DNA from: Streptomyces sp. NBC_00464
GTDB lineage: Bacteria; Actinomycetota; Actinomycetes; Streptomycetales; Streptomycetaceae
NCBI RefSeq assembly: GCF_036013915.1
Contig: NZ_CP107899.1
Location: forward strand, 2,046,001 to 2,110,000
Direction: 5' to 3'
Length of the DNA stretch: 64,000 nucleotides
Translations under genes and position numbers: made by a program
Shown: one piece after another, positions 18,982-27,923 of the stretch
Layout of the letters: each line of letters opens with the position of its first letter
Numbering within the stretch: the first letter of the stretch is position 1
Notes under the pieces: generated by a model
Database searches by the model: none
The model's input: only the letters and a program-made list of their open reading frames with translations
Told to the model about the DNA's origin: nothing

Positions 18982-19527
18982 TCAAACGGCGCGGGCTGTG
19001 GGTAACTGCGCGAGCCACTTCGTCACCTCGGTCAGATGCTCGGGCTGCAGTCCGAGATGTGGGTCGGGCTGAACGATCAGTGTCGGCGTTCCGCCGGCGG
19101 TACGCTCCGCCGCCCAGTCGTGGTCGAGGCTGGTGAAGTCGTCGTCGATCCAGACGGCGGGGGCGTCTGCCAGCCAGACGTCGACGTGTTCGCGTTTCCA
19201 GAGGTAGCCGTCGGGGTGACTGGTGGTGATCTGGAGTCGAGGCAGGTCGAGGTAAGGGAAGTCGGGCAGCCCCAGGAGAGGGCCAATGATCGTGGTGGCG
19301 TCCTTGCGCCAGCTCGTGCACCACACAGGGGTGACGATCCCGCTGGTCAGGAGGTCGGCGAGAATGCCGCCCTGACTCGGGTCGAGCCAGATGGGCACGG
19401 GGTCGTCGGGGCGCCGGCCGGTAGGCAGGACGGTGTGACGGACGTGGGTGGGCGGGGTGCTCCCGTCGGCGGCCGGGAACGGTATGAGGACGCCGTCGAT
19501 GTCGAGAAGCAGGTAGGGCAGGGTCAT
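18982..19527 (-). CDS. HAD-like phosphatase of the RNA-repair-associated type
   Basis: This 181-residue HAD-fold protein opens with LLLDIDGVLIPF, whose Asp pair is the catalytic DxD motif I. It has motif II-like WCTSWRKDA and the acidic motif IV IDDDFTSLD. It matches the HAD domain found in Swiss-army-knife RNA-repair proteins, so a polynucleotide or nucleotide phosphatase role is plausible. It is the last gene in a minus-strand group with a methyltransferase, a phosphotransferase and an unknown protein, 15 bases after the methyltransferase. Confidence 0.75.
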   Translation of the reverse strand: MTLPYLLLDIDGVLIPFPAADGSTPPTHVRHTVLPTGRRPDDPVPIWLDPSQGGILADLLTSGIVTPVWCTSWRKDATTIIGPLLGLPDFPYLDLPRLQITTSHPDGYLWKREHVDVWLADAPAVWIDDDFTSLDHDWAAERTAGGTPTLIVQPDPHLGLQPEHLTEVTKWLAQLPTARAV

Positions 19528-19542
19528 CGGTGCCTCCGTCGG

Positions 19543-20235
19543 TCAGCGTTTACGGGCGGTGATCAGGAGGGTGGTGGGCCACGGGTCACGGTGCGGGTGC
19601 CGCAGCTCCACCGTCGAGGTGATCCGCAGGCCGGTCCTGGAGAGGTGGGCTTCCCAGCGGCGGGCGTCGAACTCCCATCGAACGAGGGGCAATCGGGTGC
19701 GGTCGGGCATGGTGACGTAGTCCTCGCGCGGACGGTCGTCCGTGGATGGATGTCTTCCGGCCCGTGCCGGGTGAGGGACGGAGAAGGCCAGGACACCGCC
19801 AGGCTTCAGGCGTCGGGAAACGGCAGCGAGGAGGAGCTCGGGGGCGACGAGGCCGACGGCGCCGAAGACGGAGTAGATCGCGTCGAAGGTCTGGCTGGTG
19901 GCTTGCAGGTGGTGCAGTGCGTGGCCGGCGGCGAAGGTGGCGCCGTCGATGTGGCCGTAGTGGGAGCGGGCACGGCGTACTTGGAGGCCGACCAGGTCCA
20001 CGCCGGTGACGCGGGCCTGGTGGTGCTTCGCAAGGTGGGCCACGTTGTGGCCGGGGCCGCAGCCCAGCTCCAGGACGCGTTTTCCGCACAGGTCCTGGCC
20101 CAGGATCTCGGCGCCGGGACCGATGCTGGCATGGGTGCTCCATTCCATCCGGGTCGGTGCAGTGAGGGCGTGCGCGGGAGCTGCGGCTGTGCGCTGGGCT
20201 GCGTGGGCGTACCAGGGGGAGACCTGGGCGAGCAC
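19543..20235 (-). CDS. class I SAM-dependent methyltransferase
   Basis: This 230-residue enzyme has motif I VLELGCGPGHNVAHLA near residue 55, motif II VTGVDLVGLQVRRAR and the post-motif FDAIYSVFGAVG, LKPGGVLAFSVPHP typical of small-molecule or tRNA methyltransferases. It starts at GTG 20235 with no gap after the upstream phosphotransferase stop (20236), so the two are translationally coupled. The substrate is unknown. Confidence 0.82.
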   Translation of the reverse strand: MLAQVSPWYAHAAQRTAAAPAHALTAPTRMEWSTHASIGPGAEILGQDLCGKRVLELGCGPGHNVAHLAKHHQARVTGVDLVGLQVRRARSHYGHIDGATFAAGHALHHLQATSQTFDAIYSVFGAVGLVAPELLLAAVSRRLKPGGVLAFSVPHPARAGRHPSTDDRPREDYVTMPDRTRLPLVRWEFDARRWEAHLSRTGLRITSTVELRHPHRDPWPTTLLITARKR

Positions 20236-21147
20236 CTAGACCTCCAGGAGTCGGACCACGTCATTGAGGTGGCGGCGGACGACGGGGATGTACGCGGGGT
20301 CCTTGGCCGGGTCGTTGATCCAGCGGATGGCCTGTTCCATGAACCACTCCACGGCCCACATGCGGTGCCAGCCCAAGGCCCACGCCTCTGCGGCCAGTCC
20401 GCCCCGCGCGGCGAGGGCGTCCTCATGACCGCCTGCGGTGACGTACTGCTCCAGGAACACCCGCATGCGGAAGGGGCTCGGCACGTCGGTGGTGCCGTGG
20501 TACGAGGCGAGGTCGATCAGGCCGGGGCCGGTGAAGGCGCGGGCGAAGTCGAGGAGGTGCCAGCCGTTCTCCCCGATGTGGACGCTCGTGGGGTGGAACT
20601 CGGAGTGGACCCAGCCGAAGGGGTCGAGCGTCGCACCCTGGACACGGGCCTCGGCTGCGGCGGAGATCTTCCCCAGCGTGGTCTCGATGTCGTCGCAGTC
20701 CGCCCAGCGGTCAACTTTCCGCAGCCGTTGGAGGTGATCGAGGGCTCGGCCGGGCAGGGCTGCGAGGCCCGCCCCGTCGAGGAGGGGCAGACCGCCCGCG
20801 GGGCGGGCGGCGTGGAGCATGACGGCGGCGGCGACACCGTCGAGGTCGTCGGCGTCCCGTACAGGGGTGCCGAGGTCGTCCATGAGTATCCCGAGCCACT
20901 TGTCCTGCATGGCGGTGGCGTGGAGCGCGGGGACCGGGAGCTGGTGCTGGTGGGCCATCCGCAGGACCTGGGCCTCGCGATCGAAGGGCTCCTTGGCGTA
21001 CTTGAAAACGGCTGTGGTGCCGTCGGGGAAGGTGACGCGTTCGACGCCGGACATGCCCCAGACGCGAATCTCGGTACGTTCGGGGAGGGGCTTGCCGATG
21101 AGAGCGCACAGGTCGTTCAGCAGGGTGGCGGACAGGCGCTGGGCCAT
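20236..21147 (-). CDS. aminoglycoside phosphotransferase-like kinase
   Basis: This 303-residue protein is an APH/choline-kinase-type small-molecule kinase. VERVTFPDGTTAVFKYAKEP supplies the ATP-binding Lys, GILMDDLG follows, the catalytic loop is HSEFHPTSVHIGENGWHLLDFARAF and the metal-binding Asp lies in LLDF. In the loop the usual HGD is HSE, a conservative but unusual change that may alter activity. ATG 21147 is preceded by GGAGACC. It is second in a four-gene minus-strand group. The substrate may be a nucleoside, antibiotic or tRNA-derived molecule. Confidence 0.75.
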   Translation of the reverse strand: MAQRLSATLLNDLCALIGKPLPERTEIRVWGMSGVERVTFPDGTTAVFKYAKEPFDREAQVLRMAHQHQLPVPALHATAMQDKWLGILMDDLGTPVRDADDLDGVAAAVMLHAARPAGGLPLLDGAGLAALPGRALDHLQRLRKVDRWADCDDIETTLGKISAAAEARVQGATLDPFGWVHSEFHPTSVHIGENGWHLLDFARAFTGPGLIDLASYHGTTDVPSPFRMRVFLEQYVTAGGHEDALAARGGLAAEAWALGWHRMWAVEWFMEQAIRWINDPAKDPAYIPVVRRHLNDVVRLLEV

Positions 21148-21224
21148 GGGGGTCTCCAGGGACTGGTGGGCTCCGGGGCGGGCGCGCGCGAGCTGGCCCG
21201 CCCCGGAGCCGTACTGGGGGTGGG

Positions 21225-21974
21225 TTACTCGGCTGCGGTCACGCGGTGGGCGTAGACCTGCTCGATCCAGCCCGCCTTGAACTCGGCCAGGTCGTCTCGG
21301 AAGTTCGCCATCGAGGCACCGTAGGGCGCGACGACGCCGCCGGACTGGTCCGGCACGGACTGGCAGCCGTGCACGAGCCGGCCGCCGAGCGCGGCATGGG
21401 CCTTGATGGCCTCGATCCGGCGGTGCTCGTTGAACCAGCCGCCGTGGTAGACCTCGTCCAGCATTTCGCCCGTCGCGTCGTCCAGGTCGAAGACGACGGA
21501 CGTGGCGGCGGGGAAGAACCAGCACGGGCCGACGTTGGAGATGTGCCCGTCCAGCTCGACTTTGTTGAGCGCCATCAGCGTGGCCGCCTCACGGAGCATC
21601 CTCAGGTGCTCGACGGTGATCTGCGGGAGGCCGAGGCCGGCCAGGTGCTCCTCGCGGAAGAGGTACGAGTACACCTCGTACGCCGTCGCCAGCACGCGGG
21701 CCGCGTCGGAGGTGGACTCGCCGTGGTTCTTGATGAAGTCAAGCGCGAGCTGCTCGACCGCGCTCTCGGTCGTCTCGTCCACGTCGAGGAGCTGAGTCTT
21801 GATCAGCTCCCAGTCGGCGACGAGCCAGGTGTTCGACTCGAAGCGGAAGAAGTACTCGGCCGGGTCGATGGTGATGCGCCGGCCGTCGACCTGAATGCCG
21901 GGCAGGCGGTTCCAGCGCGGGTCGAAGGCGTCGGGCAGCTCGACCGTGATGGTTGCGGTGTCGATGGTGGTCAC
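21225..21974 (-). CDS. hypothetical protein heading the phosphotransferase/methyltransferase group
   Basis: This 249-residue acidic soluble protein has an N-terminal beta-rich segment (ITVELPDAFDPRWNRLPGIQVDGRRI), a helical middle and a Trp/Phe-rich segment (VGPCWFFPAATSVVFDLDD) near residue 150. I do not recognise the family. It begins the minus-strand group and is divergent from the XRE-TPR regulator, with 202 bases between them, so it is a likely target of that regulator. Confidence 0.65.
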   Translation of the reverse strand: MTTIDTATITVELPDAFDPRWNRLPGIQVDGRRITIDPAEYFFRFESNTWLVADWELIKTQLLDVDETTESAVEQLALDFIKNHGESTSDAARVLATAYEVYSYLFREEHLAGLGLPQITVEHLRMLREAATLMALNKVELDGHISNVGPCWFFPAATSVVFDLDDATGEMLDEVYHGGWFNEHRRIEAIKAHAALGGRLVHGCQSVPDQSGGVVAPYGASMANFRDDLAEFKAGWIEQVYAHRVTAAE

Positions 21975-22176
21975 CGTGTCTCCGTCTCTGATCGTCCGGG
22001 GCGAGGCATAGGAATGCCCGAACCCGTTGGGGCGTACGGAACTTGGGAGCCGCCCGGCCCGCGATGCCGTGAGTGGGGCGGCTGTCGATAAGTGAACCGC
22101 CCGCTACGCAGAGTGGGTACGGTGTGAGCGAGGTCAAGCGGTATACACGGTTTACGGATACGGAGCGGAGGCGATC

Positions 22177-23532
22177 GTGCCGGCACCGACCAGCGCCAAC
22201 TCCCGCCTGCGCGACACGATCAACGCCGTCGGGTGCACGTACGAGGCACTCGCCAGGGACGTACGCCGGATCGCTGCCGAGAACGGCGAACTGCTCCAGA
22301 CCAACAAGTCGGCCATCTCCCACTGGGTGGGCGGTGCCCGCACGCCGTCCGGCAGGGCCGGCCAGTACCTTGCCGAAGCCCTCTCCCGGCGGCTGGGCCG
22401 GGTCGTCACTCGAACCGAGCTCGGCCTCCACTCACCCGATACGGAGTCGCCACCGGACACCGACCCCGTCACCGCGGTCACCGACCTCGGCCGCGCGGAT
22501 GTCGAGCGCCGCCGCTTCCTCGCCATCGCCGCTTTCACCACGGCCGGCGTGGCCATGCCGCTCCTGCACGACCACGAGGCCACCTCGCGGATGCTCCGCG
22601 CCCGCACCGCCCGTTCCCTCGTCGGCAGCGACGACATCGACGTCGTACGGCAGATCACGGCGGCCTTCAGCGCCGCCGACGAACGCCTCGGCGGCGGCCA
22701 CGGCCTCACCACAGTCACCGCCTACCTCGCCGACACGGCAGCCCCCATGCTGCGCGGCCTCTTCCCCACAGAAGCCTTACGCCAAGCCGCCTTCGGCGCC
22801 GTCGCCGAACTCGCCTACCTCGCAGGCTGGAAGCACCACGACCTCGGCCACGAAGGCGCTGCCCAGCGCTACTACCAGGTCGGCTACCAACTTGCATGCG
22901 AAGCCGACCCCCACGGCCACGCCGCATGGATGATGCGCGCCCTCGCCCATCAATCCCTCAGCCTCAAGCAACCCCACCACTGCGTCGACCTCGTCAAAGG
23001 CGCCCTCACCCGCGGCCTCGGCCACGTCGACGGCCAGACGGAAGCGCTCCTCCACATCACGCACGCCCGCGCCTACGCAGCCGTCGGCGAGAACCCATTG
23101 GCCGCTCGTGCTCTGCTCGCCGCCGAAGACGCCCTCCTGCGCGAGGACGGTCCCCAGCCCAGCTTCTCCCGCGTCAGCGGCCCCGCCGCCGGCACCGTGG
23201 CCAGCCACACCGCCCGCACGCTGACCGACCTCGCCGACCACATCGGCACGGAACAACAGCACCGCGACGCGCTCACCCGCTGGGACCCGGAGAAGTACAA
23301 GCGCGTCCACGCACTCACCCACGCCGACCTCGGCGACAGTCTCGCCGCTCAGGCCCGCGCCGACGAAGCAGTCGCCGCCTGGACCCAGGCCCTGGTCTTC
23401 ATGGAGGGCATGACCTCAGACCGCACCCGCAAAGCGATCATCTCGATCCGCTCCACCCTCGCTATCTATCAGCGTCGCAAGGTCCCCGGCGCGGCCGAAC
23501 TCGCCCGCTGGGCAAGGGAAGCACTGACCTAA
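22177..23532 (+). CDS. XRE-like regulator with TPR domain (TTA-containing)
   Basis: This 451-residue protein has an N-terminal helix-turn-helix (GCTYEALARDVRRI ... NKSAISHWVGGARTP). A RRFL-type hinge near residue 110 and a long C-terminal tetratricopeptide array follow. Such Streptomyces regulators are often paired with metabolic or NUDIX genes. The start is GTG 22177. Codon 201 (22777-22779) is TTA, the rare Leu codon, so expression may depend on the bldA tRNA. It precedes the NUDIX gene by 35 bases. Confidence 0.82.
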   Translation: MPAPTSANSRLRDTINAVGCTYEALARDVRRIAAENGELLQTNKSAISHWVGGARTPSGRAGQYLAEALSRRLGRVVTRTELGLHSPDTESPPDTDPVTAVTDLGRADVERRRFLAIAAFTTAGVAMPLLHDHEATSRMLRARTARSLVGSDDIDVVRQITAAFSAADERLGGGHGLTTVTAYLADTAAPMLRGLFPTEALRQAAFGAVAELAYLAGWKHHDLGHEGAAQRYYQVGYQLACEADPHGHAAWMMRALAHQSLSLKQPHHCVDLVKGALTRGLGHVDGQTEALLHITHARAYAAVGENPLAARALLAAEDALLREDGPQPSFSRVSGPAAGTVASHTARTLTDLADHIGTEQQHRDALTRWDPEKYKRVHALTHADLGDSLAAQARADEAVAAWTQALVFMEGMTSDRTRKAIISIRSTLAIYQRRKVPGAAELARWAREALT

Positions 23533-23567
23533 GCTACCGACAATCAGCGGACGAAAGGACACCAGCC

Positions 23568-24050
23568 GTGGCAGACCCGCTCCCGCCCGCGCTCGACTCG
23601 ATGACCCTGCTCGTCGCCGCCGTCATCGTCCACGACAAAGCCACCAACCGCGTGGTCCTCCTCCAACGCGGCGAGAATGCCAAGTTCGCCAAAGGCATGT
23701 GGGACCTCCCGGTCGGCAAGAGCGAACCGGGCGAGCCAATCACGGAAACCGCAGTCCGCGAGCTCTACGAGGAGACCGGTCTGACCGTGAAACCGGAGGC
23801 GCTTAAGGTCGCCCACATCATCCACAGCGCGTACGGAGTCGAATCCCCCAACGGTTTCCTCACCGTCGTCTTCGCGGCCCACGAATGGACCGGCGAACCG
23901 GAGAACCGCGAGCCGCGCAAACACGCCCAGGCTCGATGGGTAGACGCCCACGCCGTCCCTGAGGAGTTTGTGGAGACCACAGCAAGCGCCCTTCACCGGT
24001 ACCTCACGGGAGGACCGGAGATCTCCCTCGACGGCTGGCGGTATCAATAG
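23568..24050 (+). CDS. NUDIX hydrolase
   Basis: This 160-residue hydrolase has a complete Nudix box near residues 49-71 (GKSEPGEPITETAVRELYEETGL, showing Gx5Ex7REUxEExGU) and should cleave a nucleoside diphosphate-linked substrate or sanitise the nucleotide pool. The start is GTG 23568 with gaaagga nine bases upstream. It is cotranscribed with the XRE-TPR regulator. Its substrate cannot be told from sequence. Confidence 0.88.
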   Translation: MADPLPPALDSMTLLVAAVIVHDKATNRVVLLQRGENAKFAKGMWDLPVGKSEPGEPITETAVRELYEETGLTVKPEALKVAHIIHSAYGVESPNGFLTVVFAAHEWTGEPENREPRKHAQARWVDAHAVPEEFVETTASALHRYLTGGPEISLDGWRYQ

Positions 24051-24147
24051 CAGCGTCTTACGGTCACCACACCATCGAAGTCCGTCTTCTACGCTCTTAG
24101 CCAGGGGCATCACCCACAGCCCTGCTCCGCAGCACTGCACACCTGCT

Positions 24148-24167
24148 AGGTCGCCGCGCGGCGACCT
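24148..24167. terminator. 20-base perfect palindrome between convergent genes
   Basis: The sequence AGGTCGCCGCGCGGCGACCT reads the same on both strands. It sits in the 282-base gap between the NUDIX and kinase genes, which converge, so a weak bidirectional terminator is likely. Nothing else was recognised in the gap. Confidence 0.45.
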
Positions 24168-24332
24168 CTCGGTTCCTCCGCGCGGCAGGGTTCAATTCCC
24201 ACCTGACGATCTACTCCTTGTGCGGTCGCGGCACGGTGAGCACCACTGGACGAAGGGGAACTGAGAGATGCGAATCGCCTGCGTCCGCAAGTCGGACAGT
24301 ACGTCGACTCTTCCCCTCTTTATCCCTTAGGG

Positions 24333-26570
24333 CTATGGCGTCACCGCAGCCGCCTGAATTGCCGCGCGGATCCGAAGGTCCACGGTTCCGTCCTGCGCCA
24401 AGCCGGAAAAGTGTTGTGCAGAGCGCGGGTGATCTCGCAGAACGGAACCTATAAGCTGCGCTGCCTGGCCTGACAGTGAGCGCAGCCAGGGCGCGATTCG
24501 ATCTTGGGCACTCCACTGATCCCATGCGGCATCCCAGGTGCACATCGTGCGGGCTGCCTCTTCGAGGAGGTCCCAGTCGTCCTTGGCTGCGGCGAAATTC
24601 GCGATGGCGTGAAGCCATACAGCGACTCGGCCAGCTTCAGCGAACTGGACCCGTCGCGTTGCTTGGCCATGAGCATGGTCGGCCATGGCCTTGAAGATGC
24701 GACCACTGGCTCGTGGGTCGCGGGACAGCCAAGGGCCTGCCTGTTCGGCGGATAGAGCTATAAGCGCGCGGACATACAGTTCATAGTCTTCGGGGTGGTC
24801 TGCGATCAGTTCGAGCAGGGACCCCACGGCCGCTGGATCGCCGGCGCGCGTCCGTTCCAACAGGCGCTTCGCTTGTTCAGTCGGAGGCTCCGCTGGCTCG
24901 GTAAGCTGGCGATTGATCAAGTCTCGGAGGCTTTGGATGCTCTGCACCCTTTGGTGAGGATCGGCGTGTGTAGCAATTCGGGTGATGTTCCTCCACGGAC
25001 CTGGAGGAGGGGAAAGCGGCATGTTCATCTGCGGATAATCGCCGGTAAGCGCCCAGGCAATGACCCGCCCGATGCCGTAGATGTCGGCTGCTGCCGTGGC
25101 CTCGTGTGCATCAACGAAGAGTTCAGGCGCTGCGAAGCCTTCCGTGCCAAGCTCGAAGCGAGTACGCCCTTCCTGCGTGGTCTGACCTCGCGGCCGTCGG
25201 ACGATTCCCCAGTCCGCGAGAGTCCATTGGTTATCCAGCAGAAGGATGTTGGACGGTTTCACGTCGCGGTGTAGCCAGTCGTGTGCATGAGCAAGTTCCA
25301 GTACATCCATCAGCGCCTCGACCAGAGCTCGCAACTGCACAGGGTCGCTCAGGTTGTCGCGCCGTTGCTCTGCGGTAGCCTGCGCCATCGGCATGACCAG
25401 CCACCCATCTACAGGGTTGGAGTCGAGGATGGGCATGTAGTGCGCGTGCTGGCCAAGCAGCTGAGAGATTTCAATCTCTCGCCTCATCCGAGCGGCGGGG
25501 GTGTCTCGCTGCGATGTTCTCCGCTTGAAGGCGACTTCGACGTCGGTTGGCTTGTGAACGGCTCGGAAGATCTGCGCCTGTCCACCCTCCTCTTTGGGGA
25601 GGCGATCGAGACGATAGTCCCTCCGCTCCCCGCGGGCCTGAGCACGGACCAGATCATATGGGTTGAGGGCAGCATCCTTGGCTGCAGAGACACGGATGCG
25701 TGCCGTCTGGGGCGGGGCCATAGGCCGGGCCTGTACTGGAATACGTTGCCCACCGTAAATGGCGTGACCGCTGATCGAGTCTACGGGCATCAGCGCATAG
25801 CCATCGCGGACCAACAGGGAATTAAAGAGTTCTAGCAGCTTTCGCAGTTCTGCTTCGTCAATCCGCACTACAGGGTGGAGCATTTCAGAGAGGAAGCGCA
25901 GGAGAACCGAGTCTGGACCGCTCCTCAATCCGAATCGTTCGTCAGTAAATACCCAGTCCAGTTCCCAGTCATCGTTGTTGGCGCGATGCTGGTAGATGTC
26001 ACCTTCGGCCGTTTTGAAACGGGAGTCGTAGCTTTCGAACGCGTTCAGATTGAAAATGCGCTTGAGGAACTCAGCCTCCTCTAGCCTGCCAGCCCAGTCG
26101 GTACCCTGAAGCCGCAGGGTGTCGAAGAGTCGCATGCGGGTGACTTCGGTAATGCGGGCCGACTTGCCGTCGCCTATAAGTGTGTCTTGCGGCTGGAAGA
26201 GCGTTGACTCTTGGCCTCCTCCCAACGCCTGCCGCCAGTTCATGTCCGGGGCATGGAGGGCTGGCCTAACCAGGATTTGATTGACGGCAGGTCGGCCATT
26301 CTGAGCGGCCACCTCAGCGATCGTGGGCAGCAAGTGGTCCAAGACCTCATCGTCAAAGCTGGGAGTGTCTACTGCGTCGATGTAGAGGATGGCGGCCCAG
26401 TAGTAATCGTTCCAGTTACTGGATGTCGTGTAGCCGTCCTCTGTCTGCTCGAATTCCAGCCTTTCAACTGCGCGTAGCAGTTCCGTCGCCCCGATATTCG
26501 AGCGAGCAGCAAAAATCGCGGCAGCCTGCGCCAATACACGCTCTCCGAGTTGCTCCCGCCCGCTGTTCAT
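24333..26570 (-). CDS. Hanks-type Ser/Thr protein kinase with AbiJ-like N-terminal region
   Basis: This 745-residue protein has three parts. Residues about 160-275 resemble the AbiJ N-terminal domain 3 of abortive-infection proteins (LLRFLSEMLHPVV, FNSLLVRDGYAL). Residues about 320-540 are a kinase: ATP Lys in VAFKRR, catalytic loop HRDVKPSN near 434, metal site DWG instead of DFG near 453, and APE-type GTEGFAAPEL. A helical C-terminal tail follows. No membrane segment is seen. It sits in a less GC-rich minus-strand block with DUF488 genes. Homology to a phage-defence kinase is inferred from domain pattern. ATG 26570 was chosen over one 24 bases upstream. Confidence 0.8.
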   Translation of the reverse strand: MNSGREQLGERVLAQAAAIFAARSNIGATELLRAVERLEFEQTEDGYTTSSNWNDYYWAAILYIDAVDTPSFDDEVLDHLLPTIAEVAAQNGRPAVNQILVRPALHAPDMNWRQALGGGQESTLFQPQDTLIGDGKSARITEVTRMRLFDTLRLQGTDWAGRLEEAEFLKRIFNLNAFESYDSRFKTAEGDIYQHRANNDDWELDWVFTDERFGLRSGPDSVLLRFLSEMLHPVVRIDEAELRKLLELFNSLLVRDGYALMPVDSISGHAIYGGQRIPVQARPMAPPQTARIRVSAAKDAALNPYDLVRAQARGERRDYRLDRLPKEEGGQAQIFRAVHKPTDVEVAFKRRTSQRDTPAARMRREIEISQLLGQHAHYMPILDSNPVDGWLVMPMAQATAEQRRDNLSDPVQLRALVEALMDVLELAHAHDWLHRDVKPSNILLLDNQWTLADWGIVRRPRGQTTQEGRTRFELGTEGFAAPELFVDAHEATAAADIYGIGRVIAWALTGDYPQMNMPLSPPPGPWRNITRIATHADPHQRVQSIQSLRDLINRQLTEPAEPPTEQAKRLLERTRAGDPAAVGSLLELIADHPEDYELYVRALIALSAEQAGPWLSRDPRASGRIFKAMADHAHGQATRRVQFAEAGRVAVWLHAIANFAAAKDDWDLLEEAARTMCTWDAAWDQWSAQDRIAPWLRSLSGQAAQLIGSVLRDHPRSAQHFSGLAQDGTVDLRIRAAIQAAAVTP

Positions 26571-26860
26571 CGCCCACTTCCCCCTCGCACGCACAGTCGG
26601 ACATGGTCCGCGCTTACGTCAGCAATTCCTATTCGATCAGGCACGGCAGACCCGCCCCCCTACATCACGCCATCCGCTCAGAACGATAAGACGGCTATCG
26701 TAGACCCGATGGAACCAGGGAGAGGAAGCCTGATCTTCGCGCAAGTGAGCGAACTGAGGATGGAGCTCATCTTCGAACTGACGGCTACAGAGAGCGGCTC
26801 CGGCAGCGCCAGCTCAGACGACTGTAGTTGTGGGGCGGCTCTTGACCGCAGCGCCGCAGC

Positions 26861-27298
26861 TCACGCCAGGTGCTCGATTGTGACGTCATCCCACTGCTGT
26901 GCGAGATAATCCGCGACCAACCGGCGGTGGCAATGCTGCGCATTGTCCTCGCTACAGAGCAGGACTGCGTTGTCGAACACCTCTCGCCGGATGGTTTCCT
27001 CAATCTGACGAGCCTTTATCAATTCGAGGAATCGTTCTTCGTAGGCCGCCCATCCGATATCCCGCTTCTTGTAGGCGTCGAGCATCTCCTTGGTCGGCGC
27101 CAACTCGGTACGGTGAGCGTACTGCGCACCGCAGATCTCACCCAGGAAGTACCTAAGATCATCACGCTTGGCGAAACCGGATAGTTGTGAGACGTTGTTG
27201 AGTCGAACATCGACCAGCGCTGTCACTCCAACTTCGCGCAATAGCCCGAAAAACTTTTCGGCAGACTTCTTCGTGAACCCAATGGTGTAGAGTTTCAT
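26861..27298 (-). CDS. DUF488 family protein, shorter copy
   Basis: This 145-residue protein is a DUF488 domain: MKLYTIGFTKKSAEKFF at the start, LVDVRLNN, and the C-terminal signature CSEDNAQHCHRRLVADYL with Cys and His. The biochemical role is unknown; proposals link these proteins to nucleic acids or thiol chemistry, but none is certain. It overlaps the end of the next DUF488 gene by 4 bases and is translationally coupled. About 290 bases separate it from the kinase. Confidence 0.88.
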   Translation of the reverse strand: MKLYTIGFTKKSAEKFFGLLREVGVTALVDVRLNNVSQLSGFAKRDDLRYFLGEICGAQYAHRTELAPTKEMLDAYKKRDIGWAAYEERFLELIKARQIEETIRREVFDNAVLLCSEDNAQHCHRRLVADYLAQQWDDVTIEHLA

Positions 27299-27909
27299 CT
27301 TTCTGGTGTCCCGTCGATGCGAAGCTCCTCGTTAACATACGCGATCCGTTGTTCCTGACGGTCGAGAGCTTCTTGGAGGCGCTCGACCGAGGTCCGGAAA
27401 AGATCTTCCTGATCCAGCCCGAAATTAGCCATCAGGCGTCGCATGGCCGAGGCATGGTCCTCGATATGCCCGTCACCATGAATGTGTTCGACAGTGATCC
27501 CGTCCCCTTCGAGGACTCGCGCGACGAGCACGCAACGATGACAGTCGAGTGGTTCCTGTTCGGTGCACATGACAGCGACTCGCTCGCTCTGCGAACCGTT
27601 CCGCAGGCGCTTGATGCCGCTCTCGAAATCCGAGGTCCGGGCAAGAAGGTCGTACCGCACCCGTCCGTCGACATAGCAGGTGAGGTCTCCGGTACGCGCG
27701 CCCAGTTCCTTTCCCAGGAAGACGTACTTAATATCGACGTCGGACAGGATACGCTCCACAGCGTATCGATTGAACTGGGGCGTGAATCGACTGACGGGCA
27801 TCGACCGCACATCGGCGACTGCAGTGATTCCATGCTTCTGCAGTAGACTCAGGAAACCTGAGCTGCTGTGCGTGGAATGGCCGATAGTGAATACTGTATG
27901 AGGTGTCAT
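27295..27909 (-). CDS. DUF488 family protein, longer copy
   Basis: This 204-residue protein starts with the classical DUF488 signature FTIGHSTHSSSGFL and VADVRSMPVSRFTPQF. It carries the Cys/His motif CTEQEPLDCHRCVL near residue 115 and ends with a helical, coiled-coil-like extension. It is only distantly similar to the shorter copy, which follows with a 4-base overlap. It starts 14 bases after the dual-OB gene. Two unlike DUF488 genes side by side suggest a heteromeric complex. Confidence 0.9.
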   Translation of the reverse strand: MTPHTVFTIGHSTHSSSGFLSLLQKHGITAVADVRSMPVSRFTPQFNRYAVERILSDVDIKYVFLGKELGARTGDLTCYVDGRVRYDLLARTSDFESGIKRLRNGSQSERVAVMCTEQEPLDCHRCVLVARVLEGDGITVEHIHGDGHIEDHASAMRRLMANFGLDQEDLFRTSVERLQEALDRQEQRIAYVNEELRIDGTPER

Positions 27910-27923
27910 CGCCTGCTGCCTGT

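Noticed and set aside
19036..21255. A 739-residue open frame on the plus strand
   Set aside because: It is the antisense shadow of the HAD, methyltransferase and phosphotransferase genes on the minus strand, which have the motifs and ribosome sites.
24140..24215. A tRNA T-arm-like word (ggttcaattccc) beside a 20-base palindrome
   Set aside because: No acceptor or anticodon arm could be assembled around it. Treated as chance similarity.
26571..26860. A possible small gene between the kinase and DUF488 genes
   Set aside because: Frames there do not show Streptomyces codon bias or a plausible start. It is better read as the kinase promoter region.
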